A DNA stretch of 6,869 bases. It comes from an uncultured Bacilli bacterium (GTDB lineage: Bacteria > Bacillota_I > Bacilli_A > RF39 > UBA660). Shown here piece after piece: positions 5,912 through 6,869 of the stretch. Within the stretch, counting starts at the first letter, position 1. Every line of letters starts with the position of its first letter. Under the pieces are notes generated by a model. It searched no databases, was not told the origin of the DNA, and was given only the letters and a program-made list of their open reading frames with translations. A program made the position numbers and the translations under genes. Location: the NCBI GenBank assembly GCA_947623975.1, contig CANQHY010000066.1, forward strand, positions 1-6,869. Reading direction: 5' to 3'.

Positions 5912-6869
5912 ATGAAAAAAATGTTCAAAGTATTAACATTTATATTTGTATTACCGATAATTTTTACATCTTTCGATGTTTATGCTGACGATTATACTCC
6001 CTGGGATAGTTGGAAAGGAGCAGCATCTAGTTATGCTAGTCCAAGTAATGGTAGCGTAGTAAATTCTGGAACATCTTGTAAAGATGGAATGGCTTGCTTT
6101 GGTGGTAATGGTGTTTTTATAAAACTTTTACATTACAATTATAGGGATAAAAGTGAATCAATTGTTGGTAAGACAATATTACTTTATAATGGCAACTTTA
6201 TAGCTACTGGTAGTGTTGTATCAAAAAACGTAACGGAAAATAGAAGCGATATGACATTAATACCTGGTAAGACTAAAAATGAAATCATAGGGAATTATAA
6301 TTATGTCGATTACTATTATGGATATGAAGAGGTAGAAGAATATTCTAGGGATAAGATAGAGATATGTCTTGATAATGGTAATTGTCATAACATTAATAGT
6401 ATTGGAAATTATGTTACAATGATTCAGGATTCTAACATAAACTTGTCTAATGCTAGTCTTGGAGATTACATTAAAAAAACGCTTATTGATAAATATGCTT
6501 CAAATATTAGTAAACTTTGCAGCTCTTTTTCACTAGATAGTGCTACCTGTAATCGAGTTGTATCTAATTTAGATGAATATTATCTTGTTTTTGAACCGGT
6601 TGTAAGACAACAAATTGGTAATTTTGGTGGCGAAGAAGAAAGGGAAGACTCTGCAATAATTAAAGAAGAGAAAATTAGTGAGCCAACACAATCAAAATAT
6701 CGATGCCTTTTAACAAAAAATGATGGTAGCACAAAATATATGGACAAAATTTTTACTATACGTGATAAGTGTGCAGATTATTGTAATTCTTCGCTTAACG
6801 AACTGGATGTTAAAAGTTATTCCTGTGAAGGATTTGATAGCAATCCTGGCGTAATACATAGGTATCATT
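5912..6869 (+). CDS. Secreted cysteine-rich protein of unknown function, 3' truncated by the window edge (at least 319 aa)
   Basis: The frame is open from ATG 5912 to the right edge. The start has AAGGTGA at 5900-5906, 5 bases away; an in-frame TTG directly before the ATG is less likely. The protein begins with a classical signal peptide: MKKMFK, hydrophobic 7-20, probable cleavage after VYA at 25. The mature part seen so far has ten cysteines (56, 62, 152, 158, 203, 213, 265, 287, 291, 305), several in close pairs (C-5-C, C-5-C, C-9-C, C-3-C). This suggests a disulfide-stabilised extracellular protein. There is a Tyr-rich stretch at about 129-145 and an acidic linker at about 239-260 that may separate two domains. 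A membrane anchor or sorting signal would be at the unseen C-terminus. I recognise no family. It is co-transcribed with the preceding anchored protein, so they may form a complex (inference). Confidence 0.82.
   Translation, partial: MKKMFKVLTFIFVLPIIFTSFDVYADDYTPWDSWKGAASSYASPSNGSVVNSGTSCKDGMACFGGNGVFIKLLHYNYRDKSESIVGKTILLYNGNFIATGSVVSKNVTENRSDMTLIPGKTKNEIIGNYNYVDYYYGYEEVEEYSRDKIEICLDNGNCHNINSIGNYVTMIQDSNINLSNASLGDYIKKTLIDKYASNISKLCSSFSLDSATCNRVVSNLDEYYLVFEPVVRQQIGNFGGEEEREDSAIIKEEKISEPTQSKYRCLLTKNDGSTKYMDKIFTIRDKCADYCNSSLNELDVKSYSCEGFDSNPGVIHRYH

Noticed and set aside
1..6869. Mycoplasma-type code in which TGA encodes tryptophan
   Set aside because: All tryptophans in the genes are TGG, no gene has an internal TGA, and the ABC ATPase ends at TGA in an ATGA overlap with the next gene.

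Overview
The window is AT-rich bacterial DNA from a low-GC Gram-positive-type organism. Evidence for this is the Shine-Dalgarno sites of the AGGTGA/GGTGAT form, sigma-A-type promoters (TTGnnn-17-TATAAT), a lipobox lipoprotein and a NatAB/YhaQP-type ABC exporter. Every tryptophan is TGG and TGA serves as a stop, so I read it with the standard bacterial code. The style of the proteins, especially the surface-protein tail at the left edge, resembles uncultured gut Bacilli/Mollicutes-related lineages such as RF39. That placement is recall-based inference and was not tested.

Layout. (1) 1-686 (+): the 3' end of a large secreted or surface protein of the DUF6273-like type, closed by a strong hairpin terminator at 703-735. 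Its C-terminal stretch (about 501-610) is sharply adenine-depleted and GC-rich compared with the rest of the gene, as expected of a diversity-generating-retroelement variable region. (2) 777-4571 (+): a promoter followed by four tightly packed genes. They encode a Qnr-like pentapeptide-repeat protein, an ABC ATPase, its ABC-2 permease and a diacylglycerol-kinase-family lipid kinase. This looks like one operon. (3) 4571-4607: a bidirectional terminator shared by convergent genes. (4) 4583-5011 (-): a small lipoprotein with a thioredoxin fold and a CPHC active site. (5) 5012-5199: a divergent promoter region. (6) 5200-6869 (+): two co-oriented genes for exported cysteine-containing proteins of unknown function. 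The first is anchored by a C-terminal membrane helix and the second runs off the right edge.

How the parts may work together. The operon pairs a DNA-mimic-type protein with an exporter, an arrangement known from gyrase-poison immunity (microcin B17 McbE/F/G), so self-protection or drug tolerance is a reasonable hypothesis. On the right, a membrane-anchored extracytoplasmic CPHC thioredoxin-like protein is encoded divergently from two exported proteins carrying 4 and at least 10 cysteines. This suggests a redox partner for their disulfides. Neither link is proven by sequence alone.

No rRNA, tRNA, CRISPR array, insertion sequence or reverse transcriptase was seen. No gene-free stretch exceeds 300 bases.
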